Shown here in pieces: positions 1 to 8,684 of a stretch of 64,000 bases of DNA. The notes beneath the pieces are model-generated. The model was not told the origin of the DNA and searched no databases. It saw nothing but the letters and a program-made list of their open reading frames with translations. The position numbers and the translations under genes are program-made. How positions within the stretch are numbered: the first letter of the stretch is position 1; every line of letters begins with the position of its first letter. Origin of the DNA: Pseudomonas kilonensis (lineage in GTDB: Bacteria > Pseudomonadota > Gammaproteobacteria > Pseudomonadales > Pseudomonadaceae). The stretch is from positions 62,001 through 126,000 of the forward strand of contig NZ_LHVH01000031.1 in NCBI RefSeq assembly GCF_001269885.1, read 5' to 3'.

Positions 1-2090
1 GCCGTCGCATCCCGATCATCGGCGACGACTACTGCGACCCTGAATTCGGCACCGGCTGCGTGAAAATCACCCCGGCCCACGATTTCAACGACTACGAAGT
101 CGGCAAGCGCCACAACCTGCCGCTGCTGAACATCTTCGACAAGAACGCCCACGTATTGCCGGCAGCCCAGGCATTCAACCTCGACGGCACGCTGAACGAA
201 AGCGTCGACGGCCAGATCCCGGCCGAATACGCCGGCCTGGACCGCTTCGAAGCACGCAAGCAGATCGTCGCGGCATTCGATGCCGCCGGCCTGTTGGTCA
301 GCGTCGACGATCACGCCCTGAAAGTCCCGAAAGGCGACCGCTCCGGTACCATCATCGAGCCGTGGTTGACCGACCAGTGGTACGTGTCCACCAAGCCGCT
401 GGCCGAGCCTGCGATTGCCGCCGTGGAAGACGGCCGCATCCAGTTCGTGCCCAAGCAATACGAAAACATGTACTTCTCGTGGATGCGCGACATCCAGGAT
501 TGGTGCATCAGCCGTCAACTGTGGTGGGGCCATCGCATCCCCGCCTGGTACGACGAGTCGGGCAAGGTCTATGTCGGCCGCGATGAAGCCGAAGTCCGCG
601 CCAAGCACAACCTCGGCCCGGACGTGGCGCTGCAACAGGACAACGACGTCCTCGACACCTGGTTCAGCTCGGGCCTGTGGACCTTCTCCACCCTGGGTTG
701 GCCGCAGCAGACCGAGTTCCTGAAGAAATTCCACTCCACTGACGTGCTGGTCACCGGCTTCGACATCATTTTCTTCTGGGTCGCCCGGATGATCATGATG
801 ACCATGCACCTGATGAAGAACGAAGACGGCACGCCGCAAGTGCCGTTCAAGACCGTCTACGTCCACGGCCTGGTGCGCGACGGCCAGGGCCAGAAGATGT
901 CCAAGTCCAAGGGCAACGTCCTCGACCCGCTGGACATCATCGACGGCATCGACCTGGAAACCCTGGTGCAGAAACGCACCTCCGGCCTGATGCAGCCGAA
1001 ACTGGCGAAGAAAATCGAGAAAGCCACCCGCGAAGAATTCGCCGAGGGCATCGCCAGCTACGGCACCGACGCCCTGCGCTTCACCTTCTGCTCGCTGGCG
1101 TCCACCGGTCGCGACATCAAGTTCGACATGGGCCGCGTCGAAGGCTATCGCAACTTCTGCAACAAGATCTGGAACGCCGCGCGCTACGTGCTGGACAAAG
1201 GCGAAGACTGCGGCCAGAACGGCGAAGCCTTTGAGCTGACCCTGGCCGATCGCTGGATCATTTCCCAGTTGCAGCGCACCGAAGCCGAAGTGACCCGCCA
1301 ACTCGATCAGTTCCGTTTCGACCTGGCCGCACAAGCCTTGTACGAATTCATCTGGAACCAGTATTGCGACTGGTACCTGGAGCTGTCCAAGCCTGTGCTG
1401 TGGGACGAAAACGCACCGGTCGAACGCCAGCGCGGCACCCGTCGCACCCTGGTGCGCGTACTGGAAGTGGCCCTGCGCCTGGCGCATCCGTTCATGCCGT
1501 TCATCACCGAGGAAATCTGGCAGCGCATCGCACCGCTGGCGGGCATCCAAGGCAAGACGATCATGCTGCAACCGTGGCCGGTGGCCAACGAAAGCCGCAT
1601 CGATCCGGCGGCCGAAGACGACATCGAGTGGCTCAAGACCTTCATGCTCGGCCTGCGTAACATCCGCGCCGAAATGAACATCGGCCCGGGCAAGCCACTG
1701 GCCTTGTTCCTGAAGAACGCCAGCGCCGAAGACCTGCGCCGCCTCAACGAAAACGAGGCGCTGCTCAAGAAACTGGCGAAGCTTGAATCGGTGACGGTCC
1801 TGGCAGCCGGCGAAGAAGCACCACTGTCGGCCACCGCCCTGGTTGGCGAGATGGAAGTGCTGGTGCCGATGGCGGGCCTGATCGACAAGGCCGCGGAACT
1901 GGCGCGCCTGGACAAGGAAATCCTGCGCCTCAAAGGCGAAGTGCAGCGGGTCGGCGGCAAGCTGTCCAACGCCGGCTTCGTCGACAAAGCGCCGGCCGAA
2001 GTCATCGAGAAGGAACGAGCCAAACTGGCCGAGGCCGAACAGGCCTTGGGCAAGCTGGCCGAGCAGCATGCGCGGATTGCCAGCCTGTAA
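1..2090 (+). CDS. valS: Valine--tRNA ligase, C-terminal part (5' truncated by window edge)
   Basis: This class I aminoacyl-tRNA synthetase charges tRNA-Val with valine in the cytoplasm. The frame is open from the first bases of the window, so the gene begins upstream and its N-terminal HIGH motif is outside; about 695 codons remain of a protein that is usually about 950 residues. The KMSKS signature is encoded at 894-908. It is followed by the anticodon-binding helical domain, with a tryptophan-rich stretch around 1345-1390, and by a C-terminal Lys/Glu-rich coiled coil (about 1870-2080) typical of ValRS. A GTG at 60 is only an internal codon, not the start. A strong terminator follows the stop codon. 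The identification is secure. Confidence 0.97.
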   Translation, partial: RRIPIIGDDYCDPEFGTGCVKITPAHDFNDYEVGKRHNLPLLNIFDKNAHVLPAAQAFNLDGTLNESVDGQIPAEYAGLDRFEARKQIVAAFDAAGLLVSVDDHALKVPKGDRSGTIIEPWLTDQWYVSTKPLAEPAIAAVEDGRIQFVPKQYENMYFSWMRDIQDWCISRQLWWGHRIPAWYDESGKVYVGRDEAEVRAKHNLGPDVALQQDNDVLDTWFSSGLWTFSTLGWPQQTEFLKKFHSTDVLVTGFDIIFFWVARMIMMTMHLMKNEDGTPQVPFKTVYVHGLVRDGQGQKMSKSKGNVLDPLDIIDGIDLETLVQKRTSGLMQPKLAKKIEKATREEFAEGIASYGTDALRFTFCSLASTGRDIKFDMGRVEGYRNFCNKIWNAARYVLDKGEDCGQNGEAFELTLADRWIISQLQRTEAEVTRQLDQFRFDLAAQALYEFIWNQYCDWYLELSKPVLWDENAPVERQRGTRRTLVRVLEVALRLAHPFMPFITEEIWQRIAPLAGIQGKTIMLQPWPVANESRIDPAAEDDIEWLKTFMLGLRNIRAEMNIGPGKPLALFLKNASAEDLRRLNENEALLKKLAKLESVTVLAAGEEAPLSATALVGEMEVLVPMAGLIDKAAELARLDKEILRLKGEVQRVGGKLSNAGFVDKAPAEVIEKERAKLAEAEQALGKLAEQHARIASL

Positions 2091-2110
2091 CGGCGGTTCG
2101 CAATGAAAAG

Positions 2111-2136
2111 GGAGGTCCTATTGGACCTCCTTTTTT
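2111..2136 (+). terminator. Rho-independent terminator of valS
   Basis: An 8 bp stem (GGAGGTCC / GGACCTCC) with a 4-base loop is followed directly by six T residues, 20 bases after the valS stop. Confidence 0.92.
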
Positions 2137-2170
2137 ATGCCTGTCACTTTCCTTCCAGGTATCGCCCCCC

Positions 2171-2262
2171 CTGTGGGAGCGGGCTTGCTCGCGAAAGCGG
2201 CGGGTCAGCCAACCCATATGCCAACTGACACACTGCTATCGCGAGCAAGCTCGCTCCCACAA
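2171..2262. repeat. REPIN (inward-facing REP pair)
   Basis: Two arms beginning GTGGGAGCG and ending CTCGCGA are arranged as an inverted pair, with the GTGGGAG ends outermost and a roughly 40-base unrelated spacer. This is the Pseudomonas REPIN form, mobilised in trans by RAYT transposases; no RAYT gene is in this window. It lies between valS and rlmF. Confidence 0.9.
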
Positions 2263-2345
2263 TTTGGTCCGCGCTACCATCAAGACCGGGTTGGATGTGG
2301 GACAATGCCCGCCACTTTTTGAGCCATCCCCGAATCGACCCGCCC

Positions 2346-3371
2346 ATGACCGCCCCCCGCACACCCAAACCAGCCCGCCAGAAGCCCAAGCCCGCCACCG
2401 AGGCCAAAGCCGTGGCACCGCGTGAGAAGGCCAGCCTGCATCCGCGCAACCGCCACCAGGGTCGCTATGATTTCCCGGCGTTGATCAAAAGCACGCCGGA
2501 ACTGGCCAAGTTCGTGATCATCAACCCCTACGGCAAGGAAAGCATCGACTTTGCCAGCCCCGACGCCGTGCGGGTGTTCAACCGGGCGTTGCTCAAAGCT
2601 TTCTATGGCATCGCCCACTGGGATATCCCGGCCGACTACCTGTGCCCGCCGGTGCCGGGTCGGGCGGACTATGTGCACTTTCTCGCCGATTTGCTCGCCA
2701 GCCACAACGAAGGTGAAATCCCCCGCGGGGCGGCGGTCAAGGTGCTGGACATCGGCACCGGCGCCAATTGCGTCTATCCGTTGATCGGCCACAGCGACTA
2801 CCGCTGGCACTTCCTCGGTTCGGAGATCGACCCGACGGCCATCGCCTCGGCCAAGGCCATCGTCCAGTCCAATGGCTTGAACAAAGCCATCCAGTTGCGC
2901 CAGCAAGCCAACCGCAAGCAGATCCTCCTGGGCCTGTTGGAGGATGGCGAACGGTTCGACCTGACGATGTGCAACCCGCCGTTCCACGCCTCCCTGGAGG
3001 AAGCGACCAAGGGCAGCCAGCGCAAGTGGCGGGCATTGGGCAAGGCCGATCCGAAGCGCAAGCTGCCGGTGCTGAATTTTGGCGGTCAGGCTGCGGAGTT
3101 GTGGTGCGAGGGCGGGGAAGCCCGGTTCGTGACGCAACTGATCGGCGAGAGCGCGCAGTTGGCCGGGCAAGTGCTGTGGTTCAGCACCCTGGTGTCGAAG
3201 GCGTCGAACCTGCCGGCGATTCAAACCGCACTGAAAAAGGCCGGGGCGCTGCACAGCCAGGTGGTGGAGATGTCCCAGGGCCAGAAGCAGAGTCGTTTCG
3301 TGGCCTGGACCTTCCAGACCGAAGCGCAGCAACAAGCCTGGCGCCAGTCGCGTTGGGTTCGCAAGGATTAG
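2346..3371 (+). CDS. rlmF: 23S rRNA (adenine-1618-N6)-methyltransferase RlmF
   Basis: This is an S-adenosylmethionine-dependent methyltransferase of the RlmF/YbiN family that methylates A1618 of 23S rRNA. The protein is 341 residues. A basic, Ala/Pro-rich N-terminal tail (residues 1-35) precedes the family's conserved HPRNRHxGxYDF segment at about 32-43. The SAM-binding motif DIGTGAN lies at 135-141 and the adenine-methylase catalytic NPPF at 210-213. An in-frame upstream start (2295) exists, but the ATG at 2346 gives the usual family N-terminus. It is a single gene flanked by repeats on both sides. Confidence in family is high. Confidence 0.93.
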   Translation: MTAPRTPKPARQKPKPATEAKAVAPREKASLHPRNRHQGRYDFPALIKSTPELAKFVIINPYGKESIDFASPDAVRVFNRALLKAFYGIAHWDIPADYLCPPVPGRADYVHFLADLLASHNEGEIPRGAAVKVLDIGTGANCVYPLIGHSDYRWHFLGSEIDPTAIASAKAIVQSNGLNKAIQLRQQANRKQILLGLLEDGERFDLTMCNPPFHASLEEATKGSQRKWRALGKADPKRKLPVLNFGGQAAELWCEGGEARFVTQLIGESAQLAGQVLWFSTLVSKASNLPAIQTALKKAGALHSQVVEMSQGQKQSRFVAWTFQTEAQQQAWRQSRWVRKD

Positions 3372-3387
3372 AAAGACGCTGCTCTAC

Positions 3388-3494
3388 TGTAGGAGCTGCC
3401 GAGCGAAGCGAGGCTGCGATCTTTTGATCTTTCACTTGAGATTCAACTGCCAGGGGAAAGATCGCAGCCTCGCTTCACTCGGCAGCTCCTACAG
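3388..3494. repeat. Inverted REP pair of a second family (GTAGGAGCTGCC type)
   Basis: The arms begin TGTAGGAGCTGCCGAG and read on into GAGGCTGCGATC; they form an inverted pair around a roughly 37-base spacer. The sequence differs from the GTGGGAGC family elsewhere in the window. It lies between the convergent rlmF and hupN genes. A related solo copy occurs at 59142-59168. Confidence 0.88.
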
Positions 3495-3511
3495 GTGGTT
3501 TCCAAGGCAAC

Positions 3512-3552
3512 AAAAAACCGTGCCCGGATCGCTCCGAGGCACGGTTTTTTTT
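3512..3552 (-). terminator. Terminator of hupN (bidirectional form)
   Basis: The stem AAACCGTGCC / GGCACGGTTT is flanked by A's on one side and T's on the other, so it can act on both strands. It sits just downstream of the reverse-strand HU gene. Confidence 0.9.
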
Positions 3553-3561
3553 ACTGCGGTC

Positions 3562-3843
3562 TTACTTGTTGACCGCGTCGGTCAGGCCTTTGGCCACAAC
3601 CAGCTTGATCACTTTCTTGGCAGCGATTTCGATGGCAGCGCCAGTCGAAGGGTTACGGCCGGTACGGGCAGGACGCTCGGAGACTTTCAGCTTGCCAACA
3701 CCTGGCAGAGTGATTTCGCCGCCATTTTCCAGCTGATCAGCCACGATTTGGCCCAGTTGGTCCAGCAGAGCACGCACAGTAGCTTTTGGTGCGTCTACAG
3801 CTTCAGACAAATCGCCGATCAGTTGGTCTTTAGTAAGAGCCAT
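3562..3843 (-). CDS. hupN: HU-family DNA-binding protein (HupN-like)
   Basis: This is a 93-residue histone-like nucleoid protein that bends and compacts DNA, acting as a dimer. The HU/IHF signature is clear: an N-terminal helical dimerisation region beginning MALTKDQL, then GVGKLKVSERPARTGRNP leading into the DNA-binding beta-arm, with the conserved proline in RNPSTG. The ATG at 3843 is chosen because AAGGA lies 6-10 bases upstream; a longer in-frame reading to 4005 has no support. The position between valS/rlmF and yejK matches the hupN locus of P. putida as I recall it. Which HU paralogue it is remains less certain than the family. Confidence 0.9.
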   Translation of the reverse strand: MALTKDQLIGDLSEAVDAPKATVRALLDQLGQIVADQLENGGEITLPGVGKLKVSERPARTGRNPSTGAAIEIAAKKVIKLVVAKGLTDAVNK

Positions 3844-4239
3844 GTAGTGTTCCTTCCCTATCAAATTCATATGGATTGCAGAGTGCAGTGTCAGCCATCG
3901 AGCCCGATCTCTCTTGATCAGGCACCCTCGGCAATCACCGCGACGGATCGGGGTAATAGATGCCGAAAACCGGGTTTGGTTCGACCTGACAGATGCTGAA
4001 TGCACGCTTAACGCAGTGACTTCGCGTAAGACCGGGCAAAACTAGCACAACGCCTCTGAAATATCCGCCTCTAGCTACCCATTTGGTCAGCTTTCTTGCG
4101 CTAAAACGTTAAAAAAATGCATATAGGGTGTCGGACGGGTCTGAAAGGGCCTTTGCCGGGTTCCAAAACCAGTGATTGCGGTACACTGGGCCCTTTTTCG
4201 GGGAGCACGCCCTCCTCTCTTTCCACAGCCGAGAAATCC
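3844..4239. other. Divergent hupN/yejK intergenic region
   Basis: This roughly 400-base gap separates two divergent nucleoid-protein genes and must hold both promoters. A TACACT hexamer at 4182-4187 is a plausible -10 for yejK, but no well-spaced -35 is obvious. I see no additional gene or repeat in it. Confidence 0.5.
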
Positions 4240-5244
4240 ATGCCGATCCGTCATTGCATCGTCCACCTGATCGACAAAAAACCCGACGGCACCCCTGCTG
4301 TGCTCCATGCCCGCGACTCCGAACTGGCAGAGTCCTCGGCCATCGAGAACATGCTCGCCGACCTCAACGAAAGCTATAACGCCAAGCAAGGCAAGGCCTG
4401 GGGCTTTTTCCATGCCGAGTCGGGGGCGCATCCGTTCAGCGGCTGGCTGAAGGAGTACCTGGACGGCGGCAAGGACTTCACCGCGTTCAGTCGCGTGGCG
4501 GTGGAACACCTGCAAAAGCTGATGGAAGAGTCCAACCTGTCGGTGGGCGGCCACGTGCTGTTCGCGCATTACCAGCAAGGCATGACCGACTACCTGGCCA
4601 TCGCCCTGCTGCACCACAGCGAAGGCGTGGCGGTGACCGATGAGCTGGACGTGACCCCGTCCCGTCACCTGGACCTGGGCCAGTTGCACCTGGCGGCGCG
4701 GATCAACGTGTCGGAATGGCAGAACAACAAGCAATCGAAGCAGTACATCTCGTTCATCAAGGGCAAGAACGGCAAGAAGGTCTCGGAATACTTCCGTGAC
4801 TTCATCGGCTGCCAGGAAGGTGTCGACGGCCCCGGCGAGACCCGCACCCTGCTCAAGGCCTTCAGTGACTTCGTCGAAAGCGAAGACCTGCCGGAAGACG
4901 ATGCCCGGGAAAAGACCAAGACTCTGGTCGACTACGCCAGCAGCCAGGCCAAGCTCGGCGAGCCGATGGGCCTGGAAGAACTGTCCGAGCTGATCGACGA
5001 GGATCGCCCGAAAGCCTTCTACGATCACATCCGCAACAAGGACTACGGGTTGTCGCCGGAAATCCCGGCGGATAAACGCACCCTCAACCAGTTCCGCCGC
5101 TTCACCGGCCGCGCCGAGGGCTTGTCCATCAGCTTCGAAGCGCACTTGCTGGGTTCCAAGATCGAGTATGACGAAGAGGCTGGGACGCTGATCATCAAGG
5201 GGTTGCCGACTTCGCTGACTGATCAGCTCAAGCGCCGCAACTGA
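4240..5244 (+). CDS. yejK: Nucleoid-associated protein YejK (NdpA)
   Basis: A 334-residue member of the YejK/NdpA (37-kDa nucleoid-associated protein) family that binds DNA in the nucleoid. The N-terminus MPIRHCIVHLIDKK is typical, and the length matches the family (about 335). The ATG at 4240 is chosen over an in-frame ATG at 4117 because the upstream part is not family-like and lies in the promoter region. It is divergent from the HU gene, so two chromosome-architecture genes share one intergenic region. The molecular function of the family is poorly defined beyond nucleoid binding. Confidence 0.92.
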   Translation: MPIRHCIVHLIDKKPDGTPAVLHARDSELAESSAIENMLADLNESYNAKQGKAWGFFHAESGAHPFSGWLKEYLDGGKDFTAFSRVAVEHLQKLMEESNLSVGGHVLFAHYQQGMTDYLAIALLHHSEGVAVTDELDVTPSRHLDLGQLHLAARINVSEWQNNKQSKQYISFIKGKNGKKVSEYFRDFIGCQEGVDGPGETRTLLKAFSDFVESEDLPEDDAREKTKTLVDYASSQAKLGEPMGLEELSELIDEDRPKAFYDHIRNKDYGLSPEIPADKRTLNQFRRFTGRAEGLSISFEAHLLGSKIEYDEEAGTLIIKGLPTSLTDQLKRRN

Positions 5245-5313
5245 TGCTCGGCAGAGTGCGAGTTCGATAGGGTGCTGTCCGCGATATAGATTTGAGGGCC
5301 TCATCGCGAGCTT

Positions 5314-5416
5314 TGTGGGAGCAAAGCTTGCTCGCGATCCAGGCGCTGCGGTACTCAAGAGACCGCGGCGCGTTCATCGCGGGCAAGCCTTGCTCCCACC
5401 AAGCTCGCTCCCACAA
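5314..5416. repeat. REPIN, GTGGGAGCAAAGC variant with an extra right-hand unit
   Basis: The left arm begins GTGGGAGCAAAGCTTGCTCGC. The right arm is the reverse complement of a GTGGGAGCAAGGCTTGCCCGC subtype, so the two arms are of different subtypes. An extra partial unit (AGCTCGCTCCCACA) follows on the right. Confidence 0.85.
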
Positions 5417-5429
5417 GGTCATTCGTTGT

Positions 5430-6365
5430 TCATCGAGCCTCGATCCGGAAGCCAAACCGCGGAAAGTGCACATGCACCACCCCGCCCCGCTCGTCTTCGC
5501 GACGCAGAATCAATTCTTCGCTCCCGGCAAACACCAACTCCCCGGCCACCGGATCGACGCCATAGTCGGTCGCGGCGATGGTCACCTGCTGCCCTGCCGT
5601 GAACCCGTTCGGCTCATCGAATGCCTCATCCGGCAGCGCTGCCGGTGTAGCGTTGCGGGCAACCTCCAAGGCTTCTTCGGAACTCATCCCGTTCGGCGCA
5701 CCATGGCCGAAACCCAACACCCGCGCCAACCAGGCCGAGACAGCCGGATACGCATCCACCAGCGACGAGGTCACCGGAGTGCCCTTGAGGAACCACAGCG
5801 GATGGGCCATGGCGAAGTCGGCAATCGACGGATCACCCAACAGGAAATCACCCTCCTCGCGCTGCAACTGTTGCTCCAGCCGGGCCATGATCGTTGGCCA
5901 TTGGTGCTTGGCCTGCTCGGCAGCCAAACGCGTAGTCGTGCCGCCACTGAACAGCCCGGCACGATCGCTGATGAACGCCTTGATCGCTTCGGGCGATAGC
6001 TTGGCGAACCGCACCGCCACCGATTCAGGCTGGAACACCAGGCTCACCGCATGCTGGAACACCACCGAATCGGCCCAGGCGGCAAAGGACGCGGCCAGCA
6101 TTTCCCGGCCTTCGGGGAACAGGGCCGGCGAGGCTTTTTCCTGCTCCAGCCGGCGGGCCATCAGCGACGTATCGCAATAGATATCCGCGCCGATCTGCAA
6201 TACCGGGGTCTTGCGATAGCCGCCCGTCAGTGCCGTCAGGTCAGGCTTGGGCATCATCGGCGGGATGCTCACCGAACGCCAGGACAGCCCCTTGAAACCC
6301 AGCAACAGCCGGGCTTTTTCCGCGAAAGGAGACGTTGGGTAATGATGAAGGATCAGCTCTGACAT
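5430..6365 (-). CDS. Glutathione S-transferase family protein
   Basis: A 311-residue protein with a thioredoxin-fold GST N-domain at residues 1-80. It begins MSELILHHYPTSPFAEKARL, and the conserved cis-Pro appears in the RKTPVLQIG segment, followed by the glutathione-binding DTS-like motif (CDTSLMARRL). A helical C-domain follows (about 95-220), and then about 90 extra residues rich in beta-type sequence that are not in ordinary GSTs. The ATG at 6365 is preferred; a GTG four codons upstream is possible. The substrate cannot be inferred. It is followed by a REPIN and belongs to a reverse-strand series of monocistronic-looking genes. Confidence 0.82.
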   Translation of the reverse strand: MSELILHHYPTSPFAEKARLLLGFKGLSWRSVSIPPMMPKPDLTALTGGYRKTPVLQIGADIYCDTSLMARRLEQEKASPALFPEGREMLAASFAAWADSVVFQHAVSLVFQPESVAVRFAKLSPEAIKAFISDRAGLFSGGTTTRLAAEQAKHQWPTIMARLEQQLQREEGDFLLGDPSIADFAMAHPLWFLKGTPVTSSLVDAYPAVSAWLARVLGFGHGAPNGMSSEEALEVARNATPAALPDEAFDEPNGFTAGQQVTIAATDYGVDPVAGELVFAGSEELILRREDERGGVVHVHFPRFGFRIEAR

Positions 6366-6425
6366 GAGATTAGCCACTGCAGGAATGATGTCTTGCAGCT
6401 TAGCGCGCCTGAGCGGGTCAGCCTA

Positions 6426-6453
6426 CCGGCCTGATAGAGGCCTATCAGCCCGG
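6426..6453. repeat. Perfect hairpin overlapping the end of the GIY-YIG gene
   Basis: CCGG-C-CTGATAG, a 4-base loop, CTATCAG-C-CCGG: 11 paired positions broken only by a C-C mismatch. The stop codon of the neighbouring reverse-strand gene (6445-6447) lies inside the right arm. No T-run follows, so it could be a stem that limits 3' decay or a weak terminator. Confidence 0.6.
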
Positions 6454-6768
6454 CTGATGAAGCGACAGCGCACTGGCCACCAGGCATTCCTTGGCGCTTT
6501 TCTTGAGTTTTTTGATCAGCCGCTCCTGGCGCAGGGCCTCGCCCTTGTCGCGACAAGCCTCGGTATACACCAGGGCCACTGCCGGGCTGGAAAGGAAGAA
6601 GCGCGCGCCCTTGCCGCTTTGATGCTTGGCAAAGCGCCGCACCGGGTCATCACTGATGCCGCAGTACAGCGAGCCGTTGGCGGCCCGCACCAGATAGACG
6701 AACCAGGGTTTGTCCGCTTCGGTGGGGCCTTGTGCAGGCAGATCGGGAGAGGGGGCAGCAGTCGTCAC
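6445..6768 (-). CDS. GIY-YIG nuclease-superfamily protein (UPF0213/YhbQ-like)
   Basis: A 107-residue protein with a GIY-YIG domain at about residues 22-100. WFVYLVRAANGSLYCGISDDPVRRFAKHQ carries the two short motifs (YLV and YCGIS), the downstream arginine of PVRR, and the GKGARF segment typical of the UPF0213/YhbQ group. The GTG at 6768 is chosen because it gives the usual short N-terminal tail; the ribosome site is weak. Family members are small single-domain proteins linked to DNA repair or nuclease activity, but the physiological role is uncertain. Confidence 0.85.
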   Translation of the reverse strand: MTTAAPSPDLPAQGPTEADKPWFVYLVRAANGSLYCGISDDPVRRFAKHQSGKGARFFLSSPAVALVYTEACRDKGEALRQERLIKKLKKSAKECLVASALSLHQPG

Positions 6769-6808
6769 AAGATGTTCAACAGATCGGCAAAGACAAGCCG
6801 CGATCTTA

Positions 6809-7279
6809 TCAGCGACTGGCCTGGAACGCCCGCAAGCCCTTGATGGCCTGGGCCCTGACGGCGTTGCGCACCAGCGGCGTCCAGCCCAGCAACAGGCCCT
6901 TGGTGCCCAGCGCCTGGCGGGACCAGCGCCACAGGTCGAAACTGTCATGGTGCTCGCAGATCTTGCCATCGCGAAAAACGAAGCGCGCCTGAATGTCATT
7001 GATCACGATGTTGCCGGTCTGGCTGAACAGGTACGTCGCCACCCAATGAGCACCACCGGTACGCTCATCGCTGCGCACGTTATCGAAGGTCAGGGAAAAG
7101 TCCTTGGCCCGGGTCGTGAGCATGCGCCACATGTCACCGGCATCGCGCCCGCGCAGTTCGCCGAACGCCGGGTCGCTGAACAGCACGTCGTCGGTGTAGC
7201 AGGCGCTCATGGCTTCGGCATCCAGGCGCTGGAAGGCCTGATAGAAACGGGTGATCAAGGCGTTGTGGGCATCACTCAT
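6809..7279 (-). CDS. Nuclear transport factor 2-like (SnoaL-type) protein
   Basis: A 156-residue protein with the NTF2/SnoaL cone fold. It has an N-terminal helix with FYQAFQRLDAEAMSACYTDDVLFSDPAFGELRG, a central beta-sheet, and the DGKICEHHDSFDLWRWSRQALG ending common in the SnoaL_2 group. These domains serve as small-molecule isomerases, hydrolases or binding proteins, and nothing here identifies the ligand. It lies upstream of the GIY-YIG gene on the same strand, 40 bases apart, so co-transcription is possible. Confidence 0.8.
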   Translation of the reverse strand: MSDAHNALITRFYQAFQRLDAEAMSACYTDDVLFSDPAFGELRGRDAGDMWRMLTTRAKDFSLTFDNVRSDERTGGAHWVATYLFSQTGNIVINDIQARFVFRDGKICEHHDSFDLWRWSRQALGTKGLLLGWTPLVRNAVRAQAIKGLRAFQASR

Positions 7280-7366
7280 GGACAGGCTCCGAAAAACGTT
7301 TCAGTAGGCCAGCACGATAATCTGCCGCCACCGGGAAGACTATCGTCATTCGCCATGAAAATGATA

Positions 7367-8671
7367 TCAACGAAGGTCAGTGACCCTTTCGCTGCTGACC
7401 CCGACGTACAACGCCCGGCCCGCGCCGATGCCGGCGATGATCGCCCCCAGGCCAACCAGGCCGAAGATCCAGCCCAGGGCATTCCAGCCGCCGGTCAAGT
7501 CGTGGACCACACCCACCGCGAACGGCCCCAGCGACGCCAGCGTATAGCCGAAGCCCTGGGCCATGCTGGACAGGTTGGCGGCCACGTGGGCGTCCCGCGA
7601 ACGCAGCACGATCAGCGTGAGCGCCAGGCTGAATGATCCGCCCTGCCCCAGGCCCAGCAAGATCGCCCAGCCCCACAAGCCATCGAGCGAAGCGTAGAGG
7701 CAACCGAACAACCCGCCCAGGACCATGAGCATGACGATCACGATGGCCAGGCGCTGGTCCTTGCCACGTGTTGCCAACCAGGGCGCCGCGAGGGAACTGA
7801 TCAACTGCACGATGACCGAACCGGACAGCACCAGCCCGGCCTGGGTCGGCGTCAGGCCGCGTCCAATCAGGATCGACGGCAGCCAGCCAAAGACGATGTA
7901 GGCCAGGGACGATTGCAACCCCATGTACAAGGTCACTTGCCAGGCCAGGGGATCTCGCAGCAAGCCGCGGACCCGGTACGCCACTTGGTGGGCACCGTGT
8001 TTCTCGCCCACTTGCGGTAACCAGAACATCGCGGCCAGCAGCGCCGGGACCACCCAGAAGCCCAGGCCCAGGGCCCAGCTGTGGCCAAGGTGTTCGCTCA
8101 ACGGCACCGTCGCCCCGGCCGCCATCGCCGCGCCCAGGCACAGCGCCATGGTGTAGACGCCGGTCATGGCGCCGGCCTGTTTGGCGAAGTCACGCTTGAC
8201 GATGCCCGGCAACAGCACGCCGATCACACCGATACTCGCGCCGGCCAGGATGCTGCCGACAAATAGCCCGACCTGACCGAACGCACTGCGCAACACAATC
8301 GCGCCCGCCAGTGTCAGCAAGATCCCCAACACCACGCGCTCAGCACCGAAGCGCCGCGCCAGCACCGGCGCCAGCGGCGCAAACAGGCCCAGGCAAAGCA
8401 CAGGCAATGTGGTCAGCAAACCGGCCTGGGCAGCCGACAGGCCTAGGCTTCTTGATACTTCGCTGAGCAACGGCGCCATGCTCGACAACGCCGGACGCAG
8501 GTTCAGCGCCACCAGGATCAGTCCGAGCAGCAACAACCAAGGCCGGCGCACCAGCGGAGGGCGCTGCTGGGCCTGCTCGTCATCGGCTTCGGCATCGATC
8601 AGCAATTCTTCGAGTTCGGCGGCGCGTTTGGGCGCCGTCAAAGGGGTGCGGTCAAACGGATCGCGGGACAT
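7367..8671 (-). CDS. MFS transporter, CynX/NimT (YycB) family
   Basis: A 434-residue inner-membrane permease with about 12 predicted membrane helices. The cytoplasmic N-terminus is acidic (ELEELLIDAEADDEQ), and the first helix carries LILVALNLRPALSSMAPLL, the family hallmark of CynX/NimT transporters (cyanate, 2-nitroimidazole and similar small organics). The ATG at 8671 lies 14 bases after the stop of the regulator gene; an ATG at 8695 would overlap that gene by 11 bases and lacks a ribosome site. It is almost certainly co-transcribed with the upstream FCD regulator, which suggests the regulator's ligand is related to the transported compound. Confidence 0.85.
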   Translation of the reverse strand: MSRDPFDRTPLTAPKRAAELEELLIDAEADDEQAQQRPPLVRRPWLLLLGLILVALNLRPALSSMAPLLSEVSRSLGLSAAQAGLLTTLPVLCLGLFAPLAPVLARRFGAERVVLGILLTLAGAIVLRSAFGQVGLFVGSILAGASIGVIGVLLPGIVKRDFAKQAGAMTGVYTMALCLGAAMAAGATVPLSEHLGHSWALGLGFWVVPALLAAMFWLPQVGEKHGAHQVAYRVRGLLRDPLAWQVTLYMGLQSSLAYIVFGWLPSILIGRGLTPTQAGLVLSGSVIVQLISSLAAPWLATRGKDQRLAIVIVMLMVLGGLFGCLYASLDGLWGWAILLGLGQGGSFSLALTLIVLRSRDAHVAANLSSMAQGFGYTLASLGPFAVGVVHDLTGGWNALGWIFGLVGLGAIIAGIGAGRALYVGVSSERVTDLR

Positions 8672-8684
8672 GGAAAGCTCTGCT

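Noticed and set aside
2111..2136. Hairpin after valS considered as an attenuator or riboswitch
   Set aside because: It follows the stop codon and has a T-run, so it is a simple terminator.
2144..2449. Small frames translating REPIN sequence (peptides such as GASLLA, LWERACSR, REQARSH)
   Set aside because: These peptides recur wherever the GTGGGAGC repeat is read and reflect the repeat, not genes.
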